DNA of 17,298 nt from an uncultured Collinsella sp. (GCA_900545505.1 UQZC01000008.1:1-17298), one strand, 5' to 3'. Positions 5,576 through 12,834 are shown, counted from the stretch's first letter. The notes: generated by a model not told the origin, from the sequence alone. Made by a program: numbers and translations.

Positions 5576-8500
5576 ATGCGCCGCAGCTTTGTGATGTTGC
5601 TAGCGGTCTTATGTGCGTTCGTTATGGTCGGGGGGGGGTTGCCCTCGCGTGCGTACGGTGACGATGGCAACCTTATAGCGAACCCAACCTTTACCAACCA
5701 AGCTTCTGGTTGGTCGACGACCTCTCCGAGAAAGAGAATCGGCGAGGAGTCGCACCTCGACCTCCCCACGAAGCTCCTCAACGGTCAAAGAAACCTCAAA
5801 CAAGCTAACGGTAATCACTTTGCGCTTGCGTGGAATCTTAAGCCACAGGATACCGATGCTTATTTTGAACCCGGATCAACCTACACCACCTTTTCCACCC
5901 AGAGCGGCTCCACGTACGAGTGGGGCCTCAACCATCGCGCCGCAACCGAACATGACGTGCTGATGCTCACGATGGGTCCTCAACAGGCGAATCTGTCGGT
6001 TAACAACGCAGGCCAAGACCAGCTCATGCAGCTGCGGACTTGGCTTAAGGCGCAGGGCAAGATGCCCCAGGGAAATACCGTTGAGCAGTACACCGTTTAC
6101 AGCGATTCCTTTGCTGCAAATGGCGGCTTTGCTGGTAGCAGCGCCGACGGATCCCACTTCTCGTTTGAGCAGGGCGACGGTCGCATTGCGCTTTCTGTGT
6201 GGCTCGTAAGCTCTAACGGACAGGGTTGGTTCTCATTTGGCACCAACAGTACACACTATTATCGAGCGCTTCCCGAGCAAGACGATGAGTTTGCCTATCG
6301 GGCAGTCTATACCGCAGCGTCCGAAAATACGATGCTTGCACTAACTTGCTACGATTCAAATCTTACGGGGGCAAACGAACAATACCGGGAGTGGTTTGGC
6401 AATCTGGTCAATGACGTTCACGTGGAAAAGCAGGGCACGCGTGACATTTATACTGACTTTGGCAAGGTATATCAAGAAAATTCGTCCGAGACCATGACAA
6501 CGTTAAATAACTATGCGTTCTCGACCTCGAATCTTAAGAACGAAAATACGAACATTGCTAACGGCAGTTTTGAAGACGATATACATCTAGGGAACAAGAG
6601 CACCAGCAAGTTTACGCTGTGCTCGCCCCATTGGCGCACGACCGAGACGGACCATCGTATCGAGATCGTTGCCCAGAACGACTACTATATCGACCCAGTT
6701 GGACATTCTGTTCCATTTGCACCCTCGGATGGCGAGTACGCCGCCGAGCTCAACGCACACGAGGCGAGTTCGCTCTACCAATATGTGACGACCGAGCCGG
6801 GAAAACAGTATGAGTGGGGGCTCGACCACCGCGGCCGCTCGGGTCGAGACGCCATGGCCCTTATCATCGGTCCGCGACAAGAAAACGAGCCGTACAAGGA
6901 CAATCAAAAGGCACTCGATCAGTACCAGCAAATTGTTCAATGGATTCAAATGAGCGTCGACAACTATGTCGGCTTGGATGTGGTCAATTTTTCCCAATCG
7001 GGCTGCAGCAAAAAGATCATCCTGTATTCAACCAAGTTTGACAAAGTGGGCGGATTTGCCAATGCGTCCAGCGGAAGCGCGTTCTCATGGACGGCCGATG
7101 CGGAGCATACCGAAAAATGGTGCGTATGGATCATGGCGTCCGAAAACGACGCGTGGGCTTCCTACGGTTCCAACGCGCTCGAGCAGAGCAAAAAGGTTGA
7201 CTACGACTATACCTACACCATTCCGGATGGCCAAAACCAGAGCGTCTTTGCTTTTGTGGCCTACAACACGGCCAACGGGAGCAATTCGACCGGCAACTTC
7301 CTCGACAATATCTCGTTTAGGGAGTTCTATCGCATCGAGACATACACGACGCCCAACGGAAGCGGAACGTATTTTTATAACGCCAATACCAAGACGGCGG
7401 ACTTTACCTATGCCAAAAACTACGTAGGTAAACAGGAGAAGAACTCCTACTTTATGGTCGATGCCAAACGCGATGACGGGGCAGTCTTTATCGGTGCTTT
7501 TGTCAACGGCGAGTTCTATTCCGCAGACGACGACGCACATTGGACCAGATTGGAAGATGGTACCTATCGCTTTGAGGCCGACAAGGTCACAAAGCACTAC
7601 AAAGTGCACCTCGTGTTTTCCAAGGCAGGCGTTCAATACGATGTGAACGGCGGCAAAGCGTATCACTACGATCCGCACAATGAGTCCACGGGCGATTTCG
7701 TACAGCTTTCTGGCGCTGGAGCGAGCTATACCTCCCATGCTGCCGTTGGACAAAACGACGACTGGAAGTTTATGGGCTGGGAGTACGCGGGCTCGGGAAA
7801 AGCCGTTCGCTTCGATGCCAAACACACGGTGACCCATACAGCTCCCGAGGGCACCACGGATTCCGGCACTCTTACCATTAAGGGCAAGAAGGTCAATCCG
7901 GATACCGGTGCTGTGGGCGATGCGGTAACCGTCGAAAACATTCCCGAGAGCCAGGGCGCGACGTTCGTGGCGCAATGGAAGTATCGTCAGGCCTTTGTTG
8001 CCCAGCTTAAAAATGCCGATGGCACGTGGAGCAACGTAACGACGGGCGGCACGGTCAGCTCCAAGCTTAAGGGGGCAAAGGGCTCCATCGATGCCGGGGA
8101 TGGCTCGGGCAAGGACGAGGACGCGTACAAAAAATCGGGCGTTGCCTACTTTGTGGATGACGGCACGTTTGTGGAGGCGGTGGCCGCTCCCAAGGAGGGC
8201 TATCACTTTGAGGGTTGGTACGACCTATCGAATCCGGACGCCCCGGAGCTGCTGTCGTCTTCACCCACCTATACGTACAACGTGAAGGACCGCCATACGG
8301 GATGCGTATACGCACGATTCACCCCGCGCACCTACACACTCAAGGTTTCCAAGAGCGTTACGGGCAATATGGGCGACAAGCGTGCCTACTTTAAGATGAC
8401 GGCGACCTTTACGGGCCTCAAGGCTGGTCAGACCTACGCCATCGAGTATTCGGATGCGTCTGCCCAAGGCAGCCATGCGCTCGTGGCGCGACCGAATGAT

Positions 8501-8881
8501 CGGGCCGAGACCGTGGAAAACAAGACGGCCTTTACGGCCGATGGCCAGGGCAAGGCGACCGTGCCGTTTGCCGTTAAGGACGGCCTGACCGTTTCGATTA
8601 AGGCGCTGGATTACAACGCGGTCTATACCGTGAGCGAAGACGATTATTCGTCGTTGGGGTACCACGCCGAGCTTGCGGGTGCGAGCGGCACGCTCAACGG
8701 TCCGCGTGTGACCGTTGCCGTTGAAGCTAAGGCCACCAATTCCCGACAGGTCGCGGTGCCTACGGGTATTACGCGCAACCCCATCTATGCCCTGGCGATT
8801 TTGGCCGCCGGCGTGCTGTTGGCTACGGGCATGGTTGCGCTGCGTTTACGCCGCGGCTCCAAGAGGGGCGGGCGCCTATGA
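5576..8881 (+). CDS. Large sortase-anchored pilus adhesin (tip/Cpa-like), with G9 tract in the signal peptide
   Basis: 1101 residues from ATG 5576. The open frame extends back to TTG 5498, but the signal peptide (MRRSFVMLLAVLCAFVMVGGG, cleavage near AYG/DD at residue 28) begins here. No good ribosome binding site is visible for any start, so the start is uncertain. Domains in order: two tandem homologous modules of about 255 residues (nt 5669-6435 and 6551-7333) sharing YEWGL(N/D)HR, GP(Q/R)Q and GGFA; InlB/Listeria-Bacteroides-type repeats (about 7600-8330: KFMGWEYAG, HFEGWYDL); a Spy0128-D2-like isopeptide domain (8334-8745) with K926, E1021 and N1055; sorting motif VPTGI (1061-1065); a TM helix; and a basic tail. 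It should be secreted, joined to the pilin by the class B sortase and displayed as the adhesive subunit. The ligand is unknown and no thioester domain was recognised. Codons for GGG at residues 19-21 form a nine-G run. It overlaps the next gene by ATGA. Confidence 0.88.
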   Translation: MRRSFVMLLAVLCAFVMVGGGLPSRAYGDDGNLIANPTFTNQASGWSTTSPRKRIGEESHLDLPTKLLNGQRNLKQANGNHFALAWNLKPQDTDAYFEPGSTYTTFSTQSGSTYEWGLNHRAATEHDVLMLTMGPQQANLSVNNAGQDQLMQLRTWLKAQGKMPQGNTVEQYTVYSDSFAANGGFAGSSADGSHFSFEQGDGRIALSVWLVSSNGQGWFSFGTNSTHYYRALPEQDDEFAYRAVYTAASENTMLALTCYDSNLTGANEQYREWFGNLVNDVHVEKQGTRDIYTDFGKVYQENSSETMTTLNNYAFSTSNLKNENTNIANGSFEDDIHLGNKSTSKFTLCSPHWRTTETDHRIEIVAQNDYYIDPVGHSVPFAPSDGEYAAELNAHEASSLYQYVTTEPGKQYEWGLDHRGRSGRDAMALIIGPRQENEPYKDNQKALDQYQQIVQWIQMSVDNYVGLDVVNFSQSGCSKKIILYSTKFDKVGGFANASSGSAFSWTADAEHTEKWCVWIMASENDAWASYGSNALEQSKKVDYDYTYTIPDGQNQSVFAFVAYNTANGSNSTGNFLDNISFREFYRIETYTTPNGSGTYFYNANTKTADFTYAKNYVGKQEKNSYFMVDAKRDDGAVFIGAFVNGEFYSADDDAHWTRLEDGTYRFEADKVTKHYKVHLVFSKAGVQYDVNGGKAYHYDPHNESTGDFVQLSGAGASYTSHAAVGQNDDWKFMGWEYAGSGKAVRFDAKHTVTHTAPEGTTDSGTLTIKGKKVNPDTGAVGDAVTVENIPESQGATFVAQWKYRQAFVAQLKNADGTWSNVTTGGTVSSKLKGAKGSIDAGDGSGKDEDAYKKSGVAYFVDDGTFVEAVAAPKEGYHFEGWYDLSNPDAPELLSSSPTYTYNVKDRHTGCVYARFTPRTYTLKVSKSVTGNMGDKRAYFKMTATFTGLKAGQTYAIEYSDASAQGSHALVARPNDRAETVENKTAFTADGQGKATVPFAVKDGLTVSIKALDYNAVYTVSEDDYSSLGYHAELAGASGTLNGPRVTVAVEAKATNSRQVAVPTGITRNPIYALAILAAGVLLATGMVALRLRRGSKRGGRL
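5630..5638 (+). repeat. G9 homopolymer in the adhesin signal peptide (candidate phase-variation tract)
   Basis: Nine consecutive G encode exactly three Gly codons. Gain of one G leads to TGA at 5659-5661; loss of one G leads to TAG at 5676-5678. Slippage in either direction would therefore abolish the adhesin. It is the longest homopolymer seen in the window; a G7 lies upstream at 5532-5538. Confidence 0.8.
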
Positions 8882-9510
8882 GAAGACATGGCGCCAGCAA
8901 TGCTGGTGATGGGCCAGCCGCACGAGCGGCCCCGCAGGGAAGACCCCGGGGCTCGCGGTATTCGGCCGCGTCGAACGTGAGGTTGGGCGCCCATGCGGCG
9001 CCAGATCTGGGAGAAGCGGACGACCGGCGCGATATCGTGGGTTTTCTGGCGCGCTTGGCATTTTTTGTCGTGACGCTCTGGCTGCTCTTTGGCGTGGTCT
9101 TGGGCGTGGGTGCAGTCACGACTGGCGAGATGGCCCCGCGTATCTGTTCGGGTGACGTCATGCTCTACTGGAGGTTCAGCCAGAGCTTCAACGAGGGTGA
9201 CGTGGTGGTATACACCGCGGATGGCGCAGAGCGCCTAGGCCGCGTGGTTGCCCGTCCCGGTGATGAGGTCACGATTACCGAGGAAGGCGAGCTCATGGTT
9301 AACGGGGCTGTTGTTGTGGAAAGCGACATCACCACGCCGACGCCGCGCTATGAGTCTGCTGTGGACTATCCCGTGCGCCTGGGAACGGATGAGTTCTTTG
9401 TACTGGCAGATTTGCGTGAGGGCGGCCACGACAGCCGCCTGTACGGGCCGATTGCCCGCTCGCAGATCAAGGGCAACGTGATCAGCGTGCTGCGCAGGTC
9501 GAACCTGTAG
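8878..9510 (+). CDS. SipA-like signal-peptidase-I homologue lacking catalytic residues (pilus assembly factor)
   Basis: 210 residues. The ATG overlaps the adhesin stop (ATGA), which fixes start and coupling. A 50-residue Arg/Ala-rich cytoplasmic segment precedes one TM helix (about 54-80), then an S26-family extracellular domain. Family boxes are recognisable but altered. Box B reads EMAPRICSGDVML where SMxPTLxxGD is expected, so the nucleophile Ser is Glu84. Box D reads RLGRVVARPGD where Y(I/V)KRVIGLPGD is expected, so the general-base Lys is Gly121. The later box survives as GGHDSRLYGPI (182-192). It therefore should not cleave signal peptides. In Streptococcus pyogenes, SipA at the same position between cpa and fctA also lacks both residues and is needed for pilus polymerisation, so I infer an assembly role at the membrane. 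A true housekeeping peptidase must be encoded elsewhere. Confidence 0.88.
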   Translation: MRRHGASNAGDGPAARAAPQGRPRGSRYSAASNVRLGAHAAPDLGEADDRRDIVGFLARLAFFVVTLWLLFGVVLGVGAVTTGEMAPRICSGDVMLYWRFSQSFNEGDVVVYTADGAERLGRVVARPGDEVTITEEGELMVNGAVVVESDITTPTPRYESAVDYPVRLGTDEFFVLADLREGGHDSRLYGPIARSQIKGNVISVLRRSNL

Positions 9511-9532
9511 GCACGGAGATTGGTTTTATTAA

Positions 9533-9544
9533 GGGCATATGCCC
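9533..9544. repeat. 12-bp perfect palindrome before the pilin gene
   Basis: GGGCATATGCCC lies in the 51-bp gap between the SipA-like gene and the backbone pilin, just before the pilin ribosome binding site. It could form a small hairpin influencing mRNA 5'-end stability, but with no loop bases it is weak. Confidence 0.35.
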
Positions 9545-9561
9545 GAGAGGAAGGATACAAC

Positions 9562-10665
9562 ATGAAAACTGGAAAGAGACGACTGACAGCATTTGCAGTT
9601 GTGGCTGCCACGATGCTGCTGGCTTTGGTGGGAGTTGTCGCGCCCGCGTGGGCGGAGGACAGTGCCGCTCAACCGCATCTGCCGGTAAAAGACAACAAGG
9701 TTACGATCACCTCGACGCTTACCATGAATGAGAATGCCGTGGTGCCTAATGCGACGTTTAACTATTCGATTGCGCCGGCGGATGAGGAGAGTGAGCTTAC
9801 GAGCACGAGCGGTATGCCCGTTTATGCTGGAGTGACAGACGCCGTCACGCTTTCGCCGACTTCCGTTAATTTTTCCAACAAAGACCTTACAAGCACAGAG
9901 AATACCGGTGAGAAAACTAAGACAATAACCGCCAAACTGAGTGCCGAAATTAAAACCTCTCTGTTCAAGGCTCCGGGTATCTATCGATATAAAATTACGC
10001 AGACGCCGTCAGGGCTGGACGGTCTCAACGTTACATACAATGAGCTCTTCCTGGATGTTTACGTAGAAAACGAAGAGAATGGCGGTTCGGGCTATGTTGT
10101 TAAGGGCTGTATTCTTAGAACAGAAGCAGGCTCGGGCGAGAAGACCGCAGGTTTTTTGAACAAATATGTCACCCATAAGCTGACCATCACAAAGGTCGTC
10201 ATGGGCAACCAAGGTGACAAGAATAAGGACTTTAATTTTACCTTCACGATTAAAGGCGCTGACGGGGAGAGCTATGAGTACGCCACTGTGAAAAACGGTG
10301 CCACCACCATGAGCCAAACTCCAGCTACGTCGGGAACTGCGGTTACCGTAAGCCTTAAGCATGGGGAATCCGTCATCGTTTACGGTCTCTCATCGGAGGA
10401 TAAATTCGCCGTAACTGAGGCGGATTATCATGGCGACGGTTATAAGACGTCGTACAAGATTGGTGATGGCACCAATTCGACAGAAGGTAGCTCTATTGTC
10501 GAGAAAGCTATCGGTGCTTACGACACCACGGTGATCTTTACCAACACCAAGGATGTTACCGTTCCGACCGATGTTATTCGGACGGTCGTTCCCTATGCGG
10601 CAATCGTCGCGTTTGCTGCCGTGATGGGCGTGGTCTTCTTCCGTCCTCGTCGTAATCGTCGTTAA
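9562..10665 (+). CDS. Backbone pilin, FctA/Spy0128-like, with VPTDV sorting signal
   Basis: 367 residues. AGGAAGG 7 nt before ATG 9562 and a signal peptide (MKTGKRRLTAFAVVAATMLL..., cleavage after AWA, residue 31) fix the start. Two immunoglobulin-like domains follow, with the layout of S. pyogenes Spy0128. D1 (about 40-203) has PNATFNYSI and ends GFLN. D2 (about 206-330) has the full isopeptide set: K211 (TITK), E286 (VTEADY) and N328 (FTNTK). In D1 the corresponding positions are S51, Q147 and N200, so the usual Lys-Asn cross-link cannot form. K194 (GSGEK), a few residues before the D1 Asn, matches the position of the lysine used for polymerisation in Spy0128. VPTDV (334-338), a TM helix and RPRRNRR form the sorting signal. 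The class B sortase 20 bp downstream should polymerise it into the pilus shaft. Confidence 0.92.
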   Translation: MKTGKRRLTAFAVVAATMLLALVGVVAPAWAEDSAAQPHLPVKDNKVTITSTLTMNENAVVPNATFNYSIAPADEESELTSTSGMPVYAGVTDAVTLSPTSVNFSNKDLTSTENTGEKTKTITAKLSAEIKTSLFKAPGIYRYKITQTPSGLDGLNVTYNELFLDVYVENEENGGSGYVVKGCILRTEAGSGEKTAGFLNKYVTHKLTITKVVMGNQGDKNKDFNFTFTIKGADGESYEYATVKNGATTMSQTPATSGTAVTVSLKHGESVIVYGLSSEDKFAVTEADYHGDGYKTSYKIGDGTNSTEGSSIVEKAIGAYDTTVIFTNTKDVTVPTDVIRTVVPYAAIVAFAAVMGVVFFRPRRNRR

Positions 10666-10685
10666 AACAGCGAGGATTACAGCCG

Positions 10686-11420
10686 ATGGAGCTTAAACGC
10701 ATAGCTCGGCTGGCGAGAGCCGGCGACCGCGTGCTTACGTGGTTTGCCGGCTTTCTCGTGCTGCTCATGCTGCTGTACGGGGGCTATTCGCTGTGGGATA
10801 CAAACAACGTTATGAACGGCGGGTTCATCAGCGATGAGCTGCTGCACTACAAACCCACCGGGACCAACGATTGCGCACGCCTGCAGGATCTGATGGCCAA
10901 AAATCCCGACGTTGTCGGATGGGTCACCATCGATGGCACCAACATCGATTATCCCTTCGTTCAGGGAAAAGATAACCAGGAATACCTCAACAAAAACGTG
11001 TTGGGGGAGTCCGCGGTTTCGGGAGCGGTGTTTTTGGATACGCGCAACAGCCGCGCGATGACCGATCCCTACAATCTGCTCTATGCGCACCACATGGATA
11101 ACGGTGCGATGTTTGGCGATGTCGATCGGTTTCTAGACAGGGGCTTCTTTGACCTGCACCGCACGGGCACGCTCTACACAAAGGATGGGGCGTTCCGGCT
11201 GCGCATCGTTGCCGTGTGTTCGTTTGCTGCGAGTGATGACATTATCTTTGGGCCGGGAAACCTGGACCAGGCCTCGATGCAGACGCTGCTCACGCATATC
11301 TCGCAGACGGCGGTGCATGCGGACATGGATGACGTTGGCCCTGATTCGCGCATCATCGCTCTTTCTACCTGCAGTGATAAAACAAACGGGCGCCGAGCAC
11401 TTATAGCAGAGGTCTTGTAG
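10686..11420 (+). CDS. srtB: Class B sortase (pilus polymerase)
   Basis: 244 residues with an N-terminal TM anchor (about 17-36) and an extracellular catalytic domain. Class B features are VGWVTIDGTNIDYPFVQGKDN (78-97), YLNKN, and the catalytic His in YAHHMDNGAMFGD (H135/H136). TLxTC appears as ALSTC with Cys229, followed by Arg236/237 in NGRRALI. Class B sortases that follow Spy0128-type pilins (SrtC1 in streptococcal FCT islands) cleave (Q/V)VPTG-type motifs and build pili rather than anchoring haem proteins. The context here, directly after a VPTDV pilin and a VPTGI adhesin, points to that role. GAGGA lies upstream of the ATG. It is the last gene of the pilus operon; I see no convincing terminator after it. 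No LPXTG anchor subunit or second sortase is present in the window. Confidence 0.93.
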   Translation: MELKRIARLARAGDRVLTWFAGFLVLLMLLYGGYSLWDTNNVMNGGFISDELLHYKPTGTNDCARLQDLMAKNPDVVGWVTIDGTNIDYPFVQGKDNQEYLNKNVLGESAVSGAVFLDTRNSRAMTDPYNLLYAHHMDNGAMFGDVDRFLDRGFFDLHRTGTLYTKDGAFRLRIVAVCSFAASDDIIFGPGNLDQASMQTLLTHISQTAVHADMDDVGPDSRIIALSTCSDKTNGRRALIAEVL

Positions 11421-11467
11421 CTCATTGAATATTCCGATTAAGCTGCGCCCCATAGGCTGCATCAAGT

Positions 11468-11496
11468 TTGAGGCTCTCGGTCCATCATGGTAGAGT
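11468..11496 (+). promoter_or_regulatory. Candidate sigma-70 promoter of the diguanylate cyclase
   Basis: TTGAGG (11468-11473), a 17-nt spacer and TAGAGT (11491-11496) match 4/6 each. They lie in the 142-bp gap after the sortase, giving a start near 11503 and a leader of about 60 nt. Read-through from the pilus operon is also possible, because no terminator is visible in this gap. Confidence 0.4.
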
Positions 11497-11562
11497 TGTC
11501 CGCGCGTGAATTTCGGCACACTGCGCGCTATCTGAGCTTTTACCGTTTGGAGGAGTGAGCTT

Positions 11563-12654
11563 GTGAATGCTTCTGTCGCCAAGAAGGCCAGCCAGGCGGT
11601 GCGCCTTCTGATGATGGCGCTCACGGCAGTTCTTATCTTTTTCTTCATCAATGTCATGTTGCTCGTCTCCGACATCCAGGGCACGGCGCGCGTGGTCAAC
11701 TACGCCGGTCTGGTGCGCGGCACCACGCAGCGAATCGTTAAGCTCGAGGATGCAGGCCAGCCACAAGACGACCTGCTCAAGGCCGTTGATTCATACATTA
11801 GTGGTTTGCGCTACGGAAGCGACGACCTCAATCTCGTCCGTCTCGATGACGATGAGTATCAGGCAAAGATGACCGAGCTCGCGAGCTATTTTGACAAGCT
11901 TCGCACCGAGATTGCCCGTGTGCGCGAAGTCGGCTACGAGAACACCGACATCATCGCCATGAGCGAGGAGTTCTTTGGCATTTGTGACGATGCCACGAGG
12001 CTTGCGGAGGACTACTCCCAGGAGAAGGCCACGGCGCTCAATCGCCTTGAGGGTTTGGTGATTATCGACATCGTGGGCCTGGTGGCGACCTTTGCGGTCG
12101 AACTTGCTCGCGCGGTGCGCACTGCCGCGCTCAATCGCGAGCTGCAGAACAAAGTCTATCTCGATGAAGCCACGGGACTGCCCAACAAGAACAAGTGCGA
12201 GGAAATCTTGGGGCAGGGGCATCCCGTTTCCGCCGAAGCGCCTGTTGCGCTGTGTGTTTTCGATCTTAACAATCTGCATACGGTCAATAACAGCTTTGGC
12301 CACGAGAAGGGTGACGAGTACATCCGTTCTTTTGCCCAGCAGCTGGGGTGCGTGGCGTCCGAGACCTGCTTTGTGGGCCGCGACGGCGGCGATGAGTTTA
12401 TCGCGGTGCTGTGGGATGCCGATCGAGCTGCCGTGGAATCCTGTCTCGCTCGGATTCGTGCGAACGTGAGCGAGTATTCCGAGGCTCACCCCGACATGCC
12501 TATCAGCTACGCGGTGGGCTATGCGCTTTCCAGTGATTATGATGAACCGCCCACGATGCGCGAGCTCTTTTCCCAAGCCGACAAAAACATGTACATCGAC
12601 AAGAACCGCGTAAAGACAGCCGAGGCAGCTGGGCCGCAACGCGAGGAGCGGTAA
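11563..12654 (+). CDS. Membrane diguanylate cyclase with PilJ-like sensor domain (GGDEF)
   Basis: 363 residues from GTG, with GGAGGAGTGA immediately upstream. TM1 is at about 13-35, an extracellular sensor at about 40-160, TM2 at about 164-182 and the GGDEF domain at about 198-350. The sensor begins VVNYAGLVRGTTQRIVKLE, resembling the PilJ/type-IV-chemotaxis N-terminal motif (NxAGxxRxxxQR), also found in NarX-type sensors. The cyclase domain keeps its key residues: DEATGLPNKN, metal-binding D234 in FDLNNL, GHEKGDEY and an intact GGDEF (275-279). It should make c-di-GMP from two GTP. The inhibitory RxxD site expected five residues before GGDEF is absent (residues 267-270 are ETCF), so product inhibition there is unlikely. 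c-di-GMP commonly controls surface attachment, so placement after a pilus operon is suggestive, but a link is inference. Confidence 0.93.
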   Translation: MNASVAKKASQAVRLLMMALTAVLIFFFINVMLLVSDIQGTARVVNYAGLVRGTTQRIVKLEDAGQPQDDLLKAVDSYISGLRYGSDDLNLVRLDDDEYQAKMTELASYFDKLRTEIARVREVGYENTDIIAMSEEFFGICDDATRLAEDYSQEKATALNRLEGLVIIDIVGLVATFAVELARAVRTAALNRELQNKVYLDEATGLPNKNKCEEILGQGHPVSAEAPVALCVFDLNNLHTVNNSFGHEKGDEYIRSFAQQLGCVASETCFVGRDGGDEFIAVLWDADRAAVESCLARIRANVSEYSEAHPDMPISYAVGYALSSDYDEPPTMRELFSQADKNMYIDKNRVKTAEAAGPQREER

Positions 12655-12675
12655 GCCTGTAACAGAGGGCATAGA

Positions 12676-12714
12676 AAAGCCTCCGCAGCTCGTGTGGCTG
12701 CGGAGGCTTTATTC
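12676..12714. terminator. Strong bidirectional terminator
   Basis: AAAGCCTCCGCAGC (12676-12689) and GCTGCGGAGGCTTT (12697-12710) form a perfect 14-bp stem with a 7-nt loop, flanked by T-rich sequence on both strands (TTTATT plus; TTTTCTAT minus). It sits 21 bp after the cyclase stop and also faces the convergent ABC exporter operon. Confidence 0.92.
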
Positions 12715-12741
12715 GTTGCGGTGCATTGTGTTTGGGTCGTT

Positions 12742-12823
12742 GAGATGAGTCGATTTGCCCCGAAAGAGGAGGGCATTGACCTTAGGGTCATGCCCGACGA
12801 ATGAGCGGCAAATCGGCCATCTC
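12742..12823. repeat. 82-bp nested stem-loop element
   Basis: The outer stem is GAGATG (12742-12747) plus CGATTTGCC (12751-12759), pairing with GGCAAATCG (12807-12815) plus CATCTC (12818-12823). The inner hairpin is GGGCAT(T)GACC (12771-12781) with GGTCATGCCC (12786-12795), loop TTAG. Between stems lie an 11-nt internal loop on each side (12760-12770, 12796-12806). It occupies the gap between the ABC gene stop (11 bp away) and the shared terminator. It could be a palindromic repeat or a 3'-UTR RNA structure. Confidence 0.7.
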
Positions 12824-12834
12824 GGCGAGCCGAA

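Noticed and set aside
5669..7333. Thioester domain (Cys-Gln) in the adhesin N-terminus, as in streptococcal Cpa
   Set aside because: The few cysteines do not sit in the usual thioester context and no paired Gln motif was recognised. The region is instead a tandem duplication.
7085..8206. 373-residue minus-strand frame opposite the adhesin
   Set aside because: The adhesin frame has a signal peptide, domains and sorting signal. The antisense frame has none and lacks an RBS.
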